Shown here piece by piece: positions 1 to 10,271 of a stretch of DNA of 64,000 bases. Origin of the DNA: Stereocaulon alpinum (taxonomy: Eukaryota > Ascomycota > Lecanoromycetes > Lecanorales > Stereocaulaceae); assembly GCA_018257865.1 (NCBI GenBank), contig JAEUBA010000009.1, positions 248,001 through 312,000 of the forward strand, written 5' to 3'. Positions within the stretch are counted from its first letter, which is position 1. The number at the start of each line of letters is the position of its first letter. The translations under genes were made by a program, and so were the position numbers. The notes under the pieces were generated by a model. The model searched no databases, was not told the origin of the DNA, and was given only the letters and a program-made list of their open reading frames with translations.

Positions 1-54
1 ACTCCGCCCTGTCGAAAATTTGCCCGCATTACAGTTTACGCCCTTTTGGTTGGC

Positions 55-2564
55 ATGGCGCCAATCGAAAAGAAGAGAGCTCGGAAAGAGGAGACTGCGA
101 AGAGTAGGAAGCGTCAGAAGCTCATTCGGTCGAATGGGGGAGCCGAAGGAGAACGCATTTCTAAAGCAGTCTCCCTCGATACGCTTCCATGGCAGGAGGT
201 CGCCTTTCCTGAGAGCGGCTTTGAAGATGCCGAAGGATTCTTCGGACTGGAGGAGATATCAGACGTGGATGTTGTCAGGGATCCGAAGCTGGGCAAAGTC
301 GAGTACAAGGTGCACGAAATATTGGGCTGTGGCTCTACAGTTATACTAATTCATTTCTCTAGATCTCCTCGAACAAACCCGAAAAAACTAAACAAGGAGA
401 ATTGAAATCCATTCTAAAGAGTGGGGGACAGCAAACCACTAAACCTACACAGGTTTTTGACGGGAATGACGAGGAATGGGAGGCTTTTGGAGAGGATGTG
501 CCAGAAGAGCTACAAGCCACCGCCAAATTTGATGGAACAGCTGCCGCAGGAACGACGAGTCGCAAAGCTGAGGCCAAGACTAAAAAGCGTCGGAAAAAGG
601 AGAGCAAAGAGTCTGCCAAGGGAAAGGCTACCCGTCAAGCTTCGAGCAATGCTTTTGAGGCATTGGGTAAAGCAGATGAGGATGACGCCGATGGGCTTGG
701 GAATGGGGACAGTAAGCGGAGATACATTCGGAGCTACAGACACCAACGGCTGACCATTCAGTGGCTGCATGGGACTCCTTAGACCTGTCTGGTGCTACGC
801 TGGCATCACTCGCCAGGCTCAATTTCTCCGCTCCCACGGCGATTCAGAGGGCCGCCATCCCTGATATCAAAAGCGGGCATGATGTTATTGGAAAGGCGCC
901 AACTGGGTCCGGCAAGACTTTAGCATTCGGTATACCAATCTACGAATGTTTTTTGATGACTACGCATGCCAAGGGTCTTACAAGCAACACAACTACCGCG
1001 CCCCCAGAGCATTCTCCTACCGCTCTTATCCTCTCACCTACCCGGGAACTGGCCCATCAGCTTTCTGCACATTTAGCAGACCTATGTTCCCACCCAACTT
1101 CTCCAAACCCGTCTATCGCCATAGTGACCGGGGGCCTCTCCGTACACAAACAGCAACGCCTTCTCGTCAATGCCGACATTATCGTAGGGACTCCCGGAAG
1201 ATTGTGGGAAGTCATCAATGGAAGTTCAGATTTGTCGAAGTCGCTGAAGAGGATTGATTTCTTGGTTGTCGATGAAGCTGATCGACTGCTAAGCGAAGGT
1301 CACTTCAAAGAGGTGGAGGAAATCTTGCGAGTGCTTGGTCGTGAGCAAGACACCGCGGGCGAAGAGCCTGGATCTGATAGTACAACTTCGAGTGGCAACC
1401 GAAACCGGCAGACCTTGGTGTTCTCAGCTACGTTTCAGAAGGACCTGCAGCAGAAGCTGGCTGGAAAATCTAAATCCTCCGGTGGGGACCTCATGGGCAA
1501 GCAAGAGTCGATGGAGTATCTGCTGAAGAAGCTCAACTTCAAGGAAGAAAAGCCCAAATTCATAGACGTCAACCCAATCACCCAAATGGCATCGGGTCTC
1601 AAAGAAGGTATCGTCGAGTGCGCAGGTACAGAAAAGGTTTGTACTTCACTCCCAAGCCCTTTTCTGACCTGCTGACACCTACCCCAAGGACCTCTATCTC
1701 TATACCCTCCTACTCTACCACCCCAACATGCGCACCCTGATCTTCACCAACTCCATAACCTCGGTCCGCCGGTTGACGCCTTTCCTGCAAAATCTTAACC
1801 TCCCAGCGCACGCTTTGCACTCACAGATGCCTCAGAAAGCGCGCCTTCGGTCCATAGAGCGCTTTTCATCTCCTTCATCCCAGCATTCCATTCTCATTGC
1901 CACTGATGTCGCTGCCAGAGGATTGGATATACCCTCTGTCCAACTAGTCGTTCACTACCACCTCCCCCGTGCAGCAGATATGTACGTGCATCGTTCCGGT
2001 CGTACTGCGCGTGCCGAGAAATCAGGCACGAGCATCCTAATCTGCGCGCCTGAAGAGGTACAAGGGGTTCGGAGATTGGTCGCGAAAGTACACGCTCGTA
2101 ATGCAATCGCCTCTTCATCTAACAGCGATAGCAAGAAGTTCTACATGCGCACCATCGAACTTGATACGCGAGTAGTGTCACGTCTGAAACAGCGCGCGAC
2201 GCTAAGCAAGAAGATCTCCGACGCCTCACTCGCGAAAGAAAAAAAGGGACATGAGGACAATTGGCTGAAGACCGCAGCTGAGGAGCTAGGGGTGGAGTAT
2301 GATAGCGAAGAATTTGCTGCAGGGGAGGGAAGCAAGAAGGGAAGGGGTCAGGGTAGGAAGAGGAAAGAAGCTGAGGCGAGAGGGTTAACAAAGGCAGAGG
2401 TAGGATCGCTAAGGGCGGAGTTGAGGGAGGAGCTGGGGAAGAGGGTCAATGTGGGTGTTAGTGAGAGGTATCTAACTGCTGGTGGTGTGGATATCGATGA
2501 GCTTCTGAGGGGTGAGAGGGGAGAGTTCCTAGGGAGGGTTGACGGTGGAATGGACGATATGTGA
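55..2564 (+). CDS. MAK5: ATP-dependent RNA helicase MAK5 (DDX24 family), 4 exons
   Basis: DEAD-box RNA helicase of the MAK5/DDX24 family, known to act in the nucleolus in 60S ribosomal subunit assembly. Exons 55-309, 363-711, 762-1636 and 1689-2564 splice to 784 residues, the usual family length. Introns are 50-53 nt with GT-AG ends; intron 1 carries a TACTAAT branch site. The ATG at 55 opens a lysine/arginine-rich nuclear-signal-like N-terminus, and residues 85-200 are acidic and lysine-rich. Visible helicase motifs: Q motif near 225-230, APTGSGKT at 247-254, PTRELAHQ near 294-301, VDEAD at 371-375, SAT at 423-425, ATDVAARGLD at 564-573 and HRSGRTAR at 594-601. The C-terminus is a basic/acidic tail. 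All catalytic motifs are intact. Exon junctions were chosen because they alone restore frame and family motifs. Family assignment is secure. Confidence 0.95.
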
Positions 2565-3357
2565 ACGATCTCGCGTATGACCGTGAGAAGATATACGATA
2601 TACCAGCTTTAGCATAATGAAGTTGATGTGTCTTGACTGTCTAATCACTGTGCAATGAAGACTTGGCCAGAAATTCGGTTCTCTGAGCTAAAGCGCATGG
2701 CCTCGTCTCGACTCGGTCCGTCAAAACTTGCTTTAAGTGCAAGAAGTCTAACCTCGCTGCGGACTCAAAATACGAACCCACCAGTGTAATGTGGCGATAT
2801 CAAAAGGATTGCTTGTTTTTGAAATCCGTGCAATAGCCCTTTCCTGAATCATCACAATCCTTGGACCAGGCACTTTGCTGCCGTCGGTTCGAGGATCTGA
2901 CGGCTACCGTCTCCCTCTTCCGAAAACATCTATGTCAAAAGCGCAAATTGTTCCAATCGATGAATTACCACCTTTGTAAGCACAGTACTCTGTTACGCAC
3001 CTGACCTGGATGTTCGAGACACGATCAGCGATGTCCTTTATAGGAAATGTATCCCCCCATGCTAAACTGGCTTTGGTACTGAGAGTGATACTACAGCTGC
3101 GGTAGGTTCACGATTCGCGATCCTTCCGAAACACGGGGTCCTCTTCTGGGCCGGATTTGAGTAACAAGATTCGAGCTATAACACAGTGGGCGGGATCTTC
3201 GATGAACGGATGCACTGAAAAGGCCTCGAAACAGGTTGAGTGTATTCATGATTGGGTTGGACTGTCGACATTGGCTAAGACTGTGTTGGTACCGGTGGAA
3301 TTGGCCGATTGTGGGAGCGTTATAGGGTGAAGGTATCCTCAGATGATGGCTCGTTTC
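2565..3357. other. Intergenic, 3' flanks of converging genes
   Basis: MAK5 and the secreted-protein gene end toward each other across about 790 bases. I see no open frame with a start codon, no RNA gene and no clear repeat here. It should hold both polyadenylation regions. Confidence 0.5.
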
Positions 3358-4839
3358 TTATACATTGGACAAGGTTCTTTTGGGAGGGTTTCCGAGTGGA
3401 ATCTCCCTCGCCTCCAAGTCCGGATCTGTTGATACTCCCCGCACAATAATCATGAAAAGACCTGTACCGATACGCAAAAAGCCGCCCAAATGTCCCCGTG
3501 TTTCTGTGATGCATTCAAGCGCAATCTGCGCAATTGCATAGACGATAGCATTCCTGGGGAAGGTATCCGCACGTATAGGCCTGGGGATTGGTTCGAGCAG
3601 GATCATACAACTATGGGATCTCCATTTTCGTTGGGAGTTCCAGCTTACGGGATCTTGCATTGGGCCTTCACTATAAAGTGGTTGAATGGCGGTGTAGCAA
3701 TCTTCTACATCGTTGATGGGGAATACCAGGGAAGTGGTTCTCGAGAAGCATACCGGGAAGAAAAAGCCTAGGCTGGTCAGGTTGGCGTTGAAAGCGGTTA
3801 CATCGATAGGATTTGCAGGTAGGTTGTTCGACTGCGCGGACCCGAGAACCATCACATTGAAAGTCCCTGCGCCGACGAGGACATACCCACCCAAACAATC
3901 TAGAGTTTCTGAGCCGCACGTCTCGTAGATCCGCTCGACTCGATGTACAATGTCATTCCTTGTGAAGGCGTCTTCACGTCTGGGGCCAGCGGAGGTATAA
4001 GCAAGCCGAATCGTACAACCCCCTGATATCCATTGTTGCTCTGACTTCCAGAAGACGCGTTGATCGGGTGGCCCCTCGGCTTCGACTTGGTTCAAGGCAA
4101 GGAGACAATCCGTTGCGCTATGTATGACAGGTATTAGGCGGCTTGGAGGTCCTGGCCAGCAACTAACTGGTTCTTCGGCTAGGTGCGCATTACTGTTGGC
4201 AGAAGTTAATCTGGAAGATGTCGGGAGCAATTGAGAGTATGTAGTCATGCTAGCGGTTGTTTTACTAGATGGGTCACGCTCGAGGATATTTGCCGATCCA
4301 CTTGCTCTTGTCTCCAGGGAATCAGTCCTATGCACTCCGTATAGCTCAACAGTGAAAACCCGCTCCCCACCTATATAGATCATTCCTCCTCTGGTACCGC
4401 ACTGAAGTGAGACTTGCCAGGCCGAGGATATAACATTTGACCTTGTAAAATGATCCATGGCGCCCGAGGACTCCGGGAAAAGATCGATCTTGCAGCTACC
4501 AAAGATCCAGGTCCTCCTAGTGTTCCAGACAATGGAAATTTCAGTTGGCCCCTCAGCGGCTATCTGGTACGAGGCATCGACACAGTCGCTCACTTCTGCG
4601 ATGGGAGCTGGCCCAGGCGGCTGCCAGCAAGATGGCTCGTAGGATAAGCCAGTTGAATCTACTGCAGATCTATGTCTGAAGAAGTATTTTGATTTTGCTT
4701 GGAAAACTGCCGTGGACGGCATGATGGAGCGTCCGTCATTGTTTAGCGGTAGACTTCTAAAAGAATTTTCCCCAGGTAACGCCTGTGTAGTGACGAAGAT
4801 GAAGCAGGCAATGCTTAAAGAAGATCCCCAGGAAACCAT
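3358..4839 (-). CDS. Secreted protein with three tandem copies of an unrecognised cysteine-containing domain
   Basis: Single-exon frame of 493 residues; I do not recognise the family. The ATG at 4839 was chosen over longer non-ATG openings because it begins a signal peptide (hydrophobic core near residues 5-20, likely cleavage near residue 20-23). Three repeats of about 100 residues follow, near 71-168, 227-333 and 364-468. Each has an N-terminal Cys, a DC followed by an EGP turn, a W-(8 or 9 residues)-W spacing, a GSC/GGC/HSC-type Cys, an F-T/P-R-N/S-x-I segment, another Cys, then a GG...G/GxFxV...G strand-like end. Four cysteines per repeat suggest two disulphides. Linkers are Ser/Thr/Pro-rich. 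It is probably extracellular or wall-associated. No catalytic motif is visible and the role is unknown. Confidence 0.75.
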   Translation of the reverse strand: MVSWGSSLSIACFIFVTTQALPGENSFRSLPLNNDGRSIMPSTAVFQAKSKYFFRHRSAVDSTGLSYEPSCWQPPGPAPIAEVSDCVDASYQIAAEGPTEISIVWNTRRTWIFGSCKIDLFPESSGAMDHFTRSNVISSAWQVSLQCGTRGGMIYIGGERVFTVELYGVHRTDSLETRASGSANILERDPSSKTTASMTTYSQLLPTSSRLTSANSNAHLAEEPVSCWPGPPSRLIPVIHSATDCLLALNQVEAEGPPDQRVFWKSEQQWISGGCTIRLAYTSAGPRREDAFTRNDIVHRVERIYETCGSETLDCLGGYVLVGAGTFNVMVLGSAQSNNLPANPIDVTAFNANLTSLGFFFPVCFSRTTSLVFPINDVEDCYTAIQPLYSEGPMQDPVSWNSQRKWRSHSCMILLEPIPRPIRADTFPRNAIVYAIAQIALECITETRGHLGGFLRIGTGLFMIIVRGVSTDPDLEAREIPLGNPPKRTLSNV

Positions 4840-6152
4840 TTTGCAACACGACGACAGCCGTGCAAGAGATTCACGTAGAGAAGCAAGCCTACAACAGCGA
4901 ACTCGGGAACACAAAAGGCGCAGCTGAAACACACATTACAGGTTGACGATTCGCGCTTCAGGCTGTCGCTAGTACCACGCCGATAAGATCTTTTCGCGCC
5001 CATTGTTGTTGTCCAAAGCACCATGTACAGCCGCAGCTACTATTGTATCAGCATGCTTCTGCTACATCTGTTTACTATGGGATCCGCCAGAACATCTCTA
5101 GTTTCAACGGCTCACTCCAACTTCCACATCAAGCACTATAATCTCATAGCTCAACAATGATTGTGCGAGGATATGAGCTTGATAACGGAAATCCCGGGTA
5201 CGATTAAACGTCCATACTTGTAGTAGCGCCCTGCATAGAAATTTCCGAAGTGAACATCCTCAAAGCCCAGGATCGGATCAAAGAGGGACGGAAATGCTGG
5301 GTCAACAGACAACCTGTGTCTGTGGAGGGGCGCCTATACGGATACGTTACATGCTTCAAAGCTATCTACCCCAGCCATCTGCGGCTCAATGTCCCACATC
5401 GAACATAATGCAAGTATTCAGGGGCCAACTTTTTGAGCCTTATACTTCTGAAAATGAGGAGCCGGAACGGTTACTTGTACAGCTAGATCACGATGACTTT
5501 GAGTTGTGAACGTACAAGGGCCGCGACAACTGACCTTGGTGGACTACTCGTGGTCAGATGTCTAGCTGATGAGTCGCCCTTGGTGCCAAGAACAGCAAAT
5601 AGAGGCAGATGGTAGCCTCAACATCGACTGATTGAAGAAATGATGGTGGTTCGCAATTTGTGCCCCGAACAGCACATCATTGCCACAGATGCACATGCAC
5701 AACTTGCAAACCCTTTATGTTATTCGAATTGTGCTTTTTCGTGCCGTCAATTGTTGTAAGACCTTTCGAATATCAGGAGAAGGGAACAGCTCTAGAGGAC
5801 AGAGCCGCACCATTCTATGTCCTTGAATGATTTTTGAGGCTCGAGCCATCAAAGTCGCAAAAGCTCAGGTGCTCGAGTCACCCCACGAAGACCGCCGTGT
5901 AGGGCATTCTCTGTTATAGCGCACTACTCCTCGGCCTAGTAGTAGTCAAGTAATATCGGCGAAGTAGCAATTGAAGTATCACACCAAGTCCCCTGGGAAA
6001 TGGAAGTATACAACAATCATCACGACATAGAAGAGCTCCGCCCGTTCGCCACTTGGATCTTCATCCGTTACTAGTGGGGAATTCAGGACCCTCACAACCT
6101 AATATGGTTACGCCGGCATGCACAGTCGAGCATGTACAAGATTCAATCGGGT
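4840..6152. other. Intergenic, 1.3 kb
   Basis: Contains the upstream region of the secreted-protein gene and the 3' flank of HAL2. Only short frames interrupted by stops are present. I see no RNA gene or repeat. Confidence 0.45.
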
Positions 6153-7388
6153 TCATTTGGAGCCAAGTACGCTCTTTACGGCTTCCAACACCTGCTCGTG
6201 CACCGCTTTCGGCGTTGCTACCACGCCCTTATTCTCCTTCAGCGTCCTCCCCAGGCTGAAGTCCAATCGCCTTCCCTCGACATCGGTGACGTGCCCACCT
6301 GCCTCTCTTACGATTAGATCGCCGGCAGCGTGATCCCAAATTTTCTCCTGATAATCCGCTCTGACAGGTAATCTGAGGTACAAGTCCCCTGCACCTCGTG
6401 CGATCGAACAATACTTTGCTTGAGAGTCCATGCGAACACTCTGCCCGGTAATACCTAGCTTCTTCGCAATCTCAGCTTGATCTCCATGCGATGAATGTCC
6501 AGCTTCCACACTCTCGCAGAAGGTGGCTCGTGTGATATCGGGTACGTCCCTCATATGTATAGGCTGACCGGTTTCAAGCGCACCACGGCCTAAAGGCCTA
6601 CTCTTCGCACCAGAACCCAGCACAGCTGAGAACATCACTCCGCGACCTTCACCATTCTCATCCCCAACATCAGCCGAGAGCGGGGCTGAGTCATCGACTG
6701 GTAGGTTCGGACAGGCCAACACTCCAACTTTAACGTGCCCATCCTCAATTAGAGCCAAGCATACAGCATATTGTCCGTCTCTGAGGAAACCCTTTGTCCC
6801 ATCAATTGGATCCAACGCCCATATTCTCCCCCTTGAACCACCAGGACTCTGGCCCTCATCGATCGCCTGCAGCATCTCCCTCTGACTCTTTATAGGACCC
6901 CCAATTAGCTCTTCTGACGCCGGATCATTCAAGCTCGTACTACTGACAAACCGCCAGATCTGATCAGCAAGATCCTTGTTCTCCCGTAATGAGCTAGCCT
7001 CCTCTTCGCCAACGATCTCATCTGTAGGAAAATTCCTCCGTATGGCGTGTATGATCAACGCTTGTGCTCCAAAGTCCCCAACGGTGACTGGAGATTTGTC
7101 ATCCTTTGAGAGAGTTCCTTTGGCCTTTTCATGAAAGACACGCTGGGTAAGAATTGCAGCACGTTGAACTGCGAGCTTGGCCACGCGGAGCTCTTTCCGG
7201 TAGGACATGGTGGATAGGGTGGAGGTGAGGAGCGTGGCTGGAGCTAGAGAAGCGAAGTGTTGGGAAAGAATAGAAAGGCGAAATGATAATAGAGAGGATC
7301 GATTGAGAGCCAGGATTACAAGAGGTAGTAGAAGGATGAGTATGAAGCGCGGGTAATGGAATGAAGTCCGGGTCTGATTAGCTACCAT
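6153..7388 (-). CDS. HAL2: 3'(2'),5'-bisphosphate nucleotidase (HAL2/MET22)
   Basis: Magnesium-dependent phosphatase that hydrolyses 3'-phosphoadenosine 5'-phosphate (PAP) to AMP during sulphate assimilation; the yeast enzyme is a sodium and lithium target. Single exon, 411 residues from the ATG at 7388. The inositol-monophosphatase-superfamily motifs are intact: GEEE at 127-130, ALDPIDGTKGF at 191-201 and WDHAAGDLIVREAGG at 351-365. Yeast-length homology starts at Met61 (ATG at 7208, MSYRKELRVAKLA). The first 60 residues are an extra N-terminus with a strongly hydrophobic run at about 16-28. The protein could be made in two forms: a cytosolic enzyme from 7208, and a membrane-anchored or organelle-directed one from 7388. 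It is divergently transcribed from the Rsm1-like gene across about 220 bp. Confidence 0.93.
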   Translation of the reverse strand: MVANQTRTSFHYPRFILILLLPLVILALNRSSLLSFRLSILSQHFASLAPATLLTSTLSTMSYRKELRVAKLAVQRAAILTQRVFHEKAKGTLSKDDKSPVTVGDFGAQALIIHAIRRNFPTDEIVGEEEASSLRENKDLADQIWRFVSSTSLNDPASEELIGGPIKSQREMLQAIDEGQSPGGSRGRIWALDPIDGTKGFLRDGQYAVCLALIEDGHVKVGVLACPNLPVDDSAPLSADVGDENGEGRGVMFSAVLGSGAKSRPLGRGALETGQPIHMRDVPDITRATFCESVEAGHSSHGDQAEIAKKLGITGQSVRMDSQAKYCSIARGAGDLYLRLPVRADYQEKIWDHAAGDLIVREAGGHVTDVEGRRLDFSLGRTLKENKGVVATPKAVHEQVLEAVKSVLGSK

Positions 7389-7606
7389 CTACATGAAAGT
7401 GGTGTGATGATAGCGTTATTTATGGCTAGAATTGAAGAGGAATTGTTCGGTTATCGTATCACATGCGCTGTTTATGTGCATGAAAGTGCGTCAGAGCCTT
7501 TAGCGCTGCAACCGCCAGCCGCGCTTTTATATTCCTATAGCTCAATGTTTCTTTCCATATCTTGTTCCTTACTGAGTATTTGGCTTGCTGCTTCTAGCTT
7601 CCTAAG
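7389..7606. promoter_or_regulatory. Shared divergent promoter region (HAL2 / Rsm1-like)
   Basis: The 218 bases between the two divergent start codons must carry both promoters if the upstream HAL2 ATG is used. No specific factor site was identified. Confidence 0.4.
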
Positions 7607-9100
7607 ATGCCTACTGCCTTGAGCACAACGAAACGAAAATTCCATAAGATCCTTGACTCCATCTCAAACGCGTCAAGCACGTCGCTAGCTACAAGTCATG
7701 GCAAATACAATGCCTCGACAACAACGCTTCCAGCAAATATGGACCCACCAGCAAAGAAACCTCGAATCGCGCGACCTACCTCTGCGTTCCGACCACCAAG
7801 TGCACGTGCCACAGCAGTCCCAAGACCCAGCACCGGTGTCTCAAAAGTGACGAAGCAGGCGGCTCCTTCAGAAACGCTAGGAGGGAAGCACAAAACAACC
7901 AACTTTGCGCCTTGGGATCGACGACAGTTTTTGGAACGACTGAAGACCTATCGCCACGTGGATAAGTGGATGGGCAAGCCAGAAAAGATCAATGAAGTCA
8001 AATGGGCCAAGCGTGGCTGGTCTTGCGTCGGAAAAGACAGGGTTGGATGTGTCGGTGGCTGTGCGAAAGAGGTGGTGATAACGCTGGAAAGTAGTCGAAT
8101 ACGCAAAGAGAACGAGGAGGAGCGGCTATCTGATGATGAAGCGTACGAAGACGAATGGCGAGAAAAGGCGCAAGAAGCGCTAGTTGAGAAGTATGTCGAG
8201 ATGATAGTCACTTCACATGATGAGGGTTGCCTCTGGAGAAGACGTGGTTGTGATGGTATGCAAGAAAGTTTTTCCGACATTACGAAGCAGATCAAGCTGA
8301 CAATACCTATAGATACAATCCAGCGGCTACCTCTAGCGCACCGAACAACAGCAATAGACGAACTCCGCCATCGGTACGAATCCCTGGTCGCCATGGCCTC
8401 TGAACTCCCATTCAATCCTTCCACGCCCGAAGATCTCGATGTATCGAAGACACTTGTGCAGACAGCTTCTCTGTTATGCTCCTCTCCTGTGCACCCTCCT
8501 CCAGACGGCGCCCAGCATATTCTTCTCGATCCCTTCAAACCTTCGAACGCCGATCTACCACTGCAGTCCAATACAACCGCTTTGACCCTGGCTCTGTTTG
8601 GCTGGCAAGCAGAAGAAGGACATGTCTCTGGCCTCGCTACCTGCAAAGCCTGCTTCCGAAGGCTGGGACTCTGGCTATTCAAAAGCCCCTCCACTAAGAC
8701 TGACTCTCAATCAAGCATGGAACGGCTTGATGTCATTGGCGAACATCGCGACTATTGTCCATGGATTAATGCGCTGTCTCAAAACGGTACAGCTTCCCGT
8801 CGGTCTTCTCTCGACGGCCTCGCAGGCTGGCAAGTCTTACTGCGAGCTGTGAATGTGAGTATAATAGATAGAAAAAGTGAGTCTGGAGCGACGTCTGTAA
8901 CATTAAAAGACATGGATGATATGGCCAGTGAAGTAGCTAGTGTAACAAGCTTAGCTACGACAAGCAGAGAGAGAAAGGATGAAGAGGAGAGAGATAAGGA
9001 GCGGTGGGCAAAGCTCAAGAGGCTAAGGCAAGTTTTCCAGGTGAAGAGAGGAAAGGGGAAGGCGAACGTTAGACAACCCCCCGGCGACGTTACTGGCTGA
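7607..9100 (+). CDS. C3HC zinc-finger / Rsm1-like nuclear protein, 2 exons
   Basis: Member of the zf-C3HC plus Rsm1 family (fission yeast Rsm1, implicated in mRNA export; animal NIPA/ZC3HC1). Start ATG 7607. The C3HC region includes W138-x-C140, C148, C152 and then SHDEGCLWRRRGC with H204, C208 and C215. A 57-nt intron at 8256-8312 (GTATGC...CTGAC...CTATAG) must be removed to give the family-typical GCDDTIQRLPLAHR junction. The intron is a multiple of three with no stop, so it hides inside one long frame. Spliced length is 478 residues. The Rsm1 half (about 215-440) contains paired Cys-x2-Cys and H..C-P-W elements. The N-terminal 90 residues are basic and disordered, with a KKPR-type nuclear signal. 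Confidence 0.85.
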   Translation: MPTALSTTKRKFHKILDSISNASSTSLATSHGKYNASTTTLPANMDPPAKKPRIARPTSAFRPPSARATAVPRPSTGVSKVTKQAAPSETLGGKHKTTNFAPWDRRQFLERLKTYRHVDKWMGKPEKINEVKWAKRGWSCVGKDRVGCVGGCAKEVVITLESSRIRKENEEERLSDDEAYEDEWREKAQEALVEKYVEMIVTSHDEGCLWRRRGCDGMQESFSDITKQIKLTIPIDTIQRLPLAHRTTAIDELRHRYESLVAMASELPFNPSTPEDLDVSKTLVQTASLLCSSPVHPPPDGAQHILLDPFKPSNADLPLQSNTTALTLALFGWQAEEGHVSGLATCKACFRRLGLWLFKSPSTKTDSQSSMERLDVIGEHRDYCPWINALSQNGTASRRSSLDGLAGWQVLLRAVNVSIIDRKSESGATSVTLKDMDDMASEVASVTSLATTSRERKDEEERDKERWAKLKRLRQVFQVKRGKGKANVRQPPGDVTG

Positions 9101-9662
9101 GGTACAGGAAAATGTGAAAGTCAATGTCTTGGATATAAAGTACCAACTTCAAGATGTTGGACGCTTCTCCGAATAGTAGATGATGCGTATGCGTCGAAGT
9201 AATGCTATACTTTTCGGGCGGCAAGCGCAGCGCTACCTTGGAATCCCAGTGTCAACATCATAACTCACATACTCGTGCAAAGACTGCACGTGGTCTTACA
9301 ACGCAGAGGAAGTCGCGCAGAGGAGCTCAGGAATGCCCAAAACGCAGGCACTCGTTTTGGAATGATACCTGACGCACTGGTCTGAAATCAATCATGGAGT
9401 AGCGACTCGGAATTTGATTATCATTTCACACCACTGTAACATATCTAGACTACAAGAAGGTATTTGCCCACGCTGCCAGCTTAAGCCGAGCCAACGTAAA
9501 ATGAGCGTACTACTGGATCGTGTATATAACATGCCATTCTACGTTCCTCGCGGCTATAGCCCGACATGAGATACGAGTTTCAAGAGCGTACTAACAGAGA
9601 CTCTAAGCTCTTTGATTTACTACTCGACAACTTTCCTAGCTCGAGCAAAGTCGAAAAAGAGT
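9101..9662. other. Intergenic; start of gene-poor interval
   Basis: No supported gene. A 38-codon open stretch from ATG 9566 to the stop near 9682 (+) is charged and helical-looking. It sits just after a CTATAG acceptor-like site and may be the last exon of a lost gene. Confidence 0.3.
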
Positions 9663-10271
9663 TTAAAGCGCAATTAGATTGACTACGTTCTTTGCTACTC
9701 CTCGCTCGGCTCTGCCGCGATCTGATACGAGATGCAGGTAGATATGTTGTGGTTTCTCTAGGATGACTCGGTCCATAGTGATAACCCAAGTTCGGAACCC
9801 GCGCAGGTCACCCTCCCTGGGATGCCGATCAGTGTCCAGGGGAACATCGTCTTTTAGCCACTCAGAGGCATCCGACTCGAGCGCAGTCGCAAAGACCTTA
9901 TCCATAGGCCAGCTATTTCTCGGCCTGAGCAAACCAAACTTACTTATTCTACCGAGATGGAACCTGGCTAAAGGGCCGTTCTCTTCGAGACCTGACAGCC
10001 AATCCTTGACCAGCTGAGTATTAGCGAACCCTAGGTACCATCCTAGGGCCTTTACGCTCGACTCCAGATTGTGAGCGATCGCCCTAACGCCGGGTGAATT
10101 ATTCGCAAGTGCTGCTGTTCTACGCTACTTGGCCTGAGCATCGGTGGTTTTAACGTTGGTGACATTGACTGTGTTTCTGTGGGCCAACGCGGTTTTCTTC
10201 CGTGGTGTAGATTTTGGGGTGATCTTTGCTGTTGTTTTCTTCTTTGACTTCGGGGGAGGCTGGGTGCTGCT
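9663..10271 (-). pseudogene. Degraded ORF, about 200 codons with one internal stop
   Basis: Reading the minus strand in one frame from 10271 down to 9663 gives a Lys/Pro/Thr-rich segment of about 48 codons. A TAG stop follows at 10127-10125, then 154 further codons that look like a folded protein (segments such as SVKALGWYLGF, FHLGRISKFGLLRPRNSWP and GFRTWVITMDRVILE). Another in-frame stop lies at 10274-10272. The TAG could come from CAG by a C-to-T change, as repeat-induced point mutation produces. No family is recognised. An intron spanning the stop cannot be excluded, but I see no good donor/acceptor pair. It is best called a relic. Confidence 0.4.
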
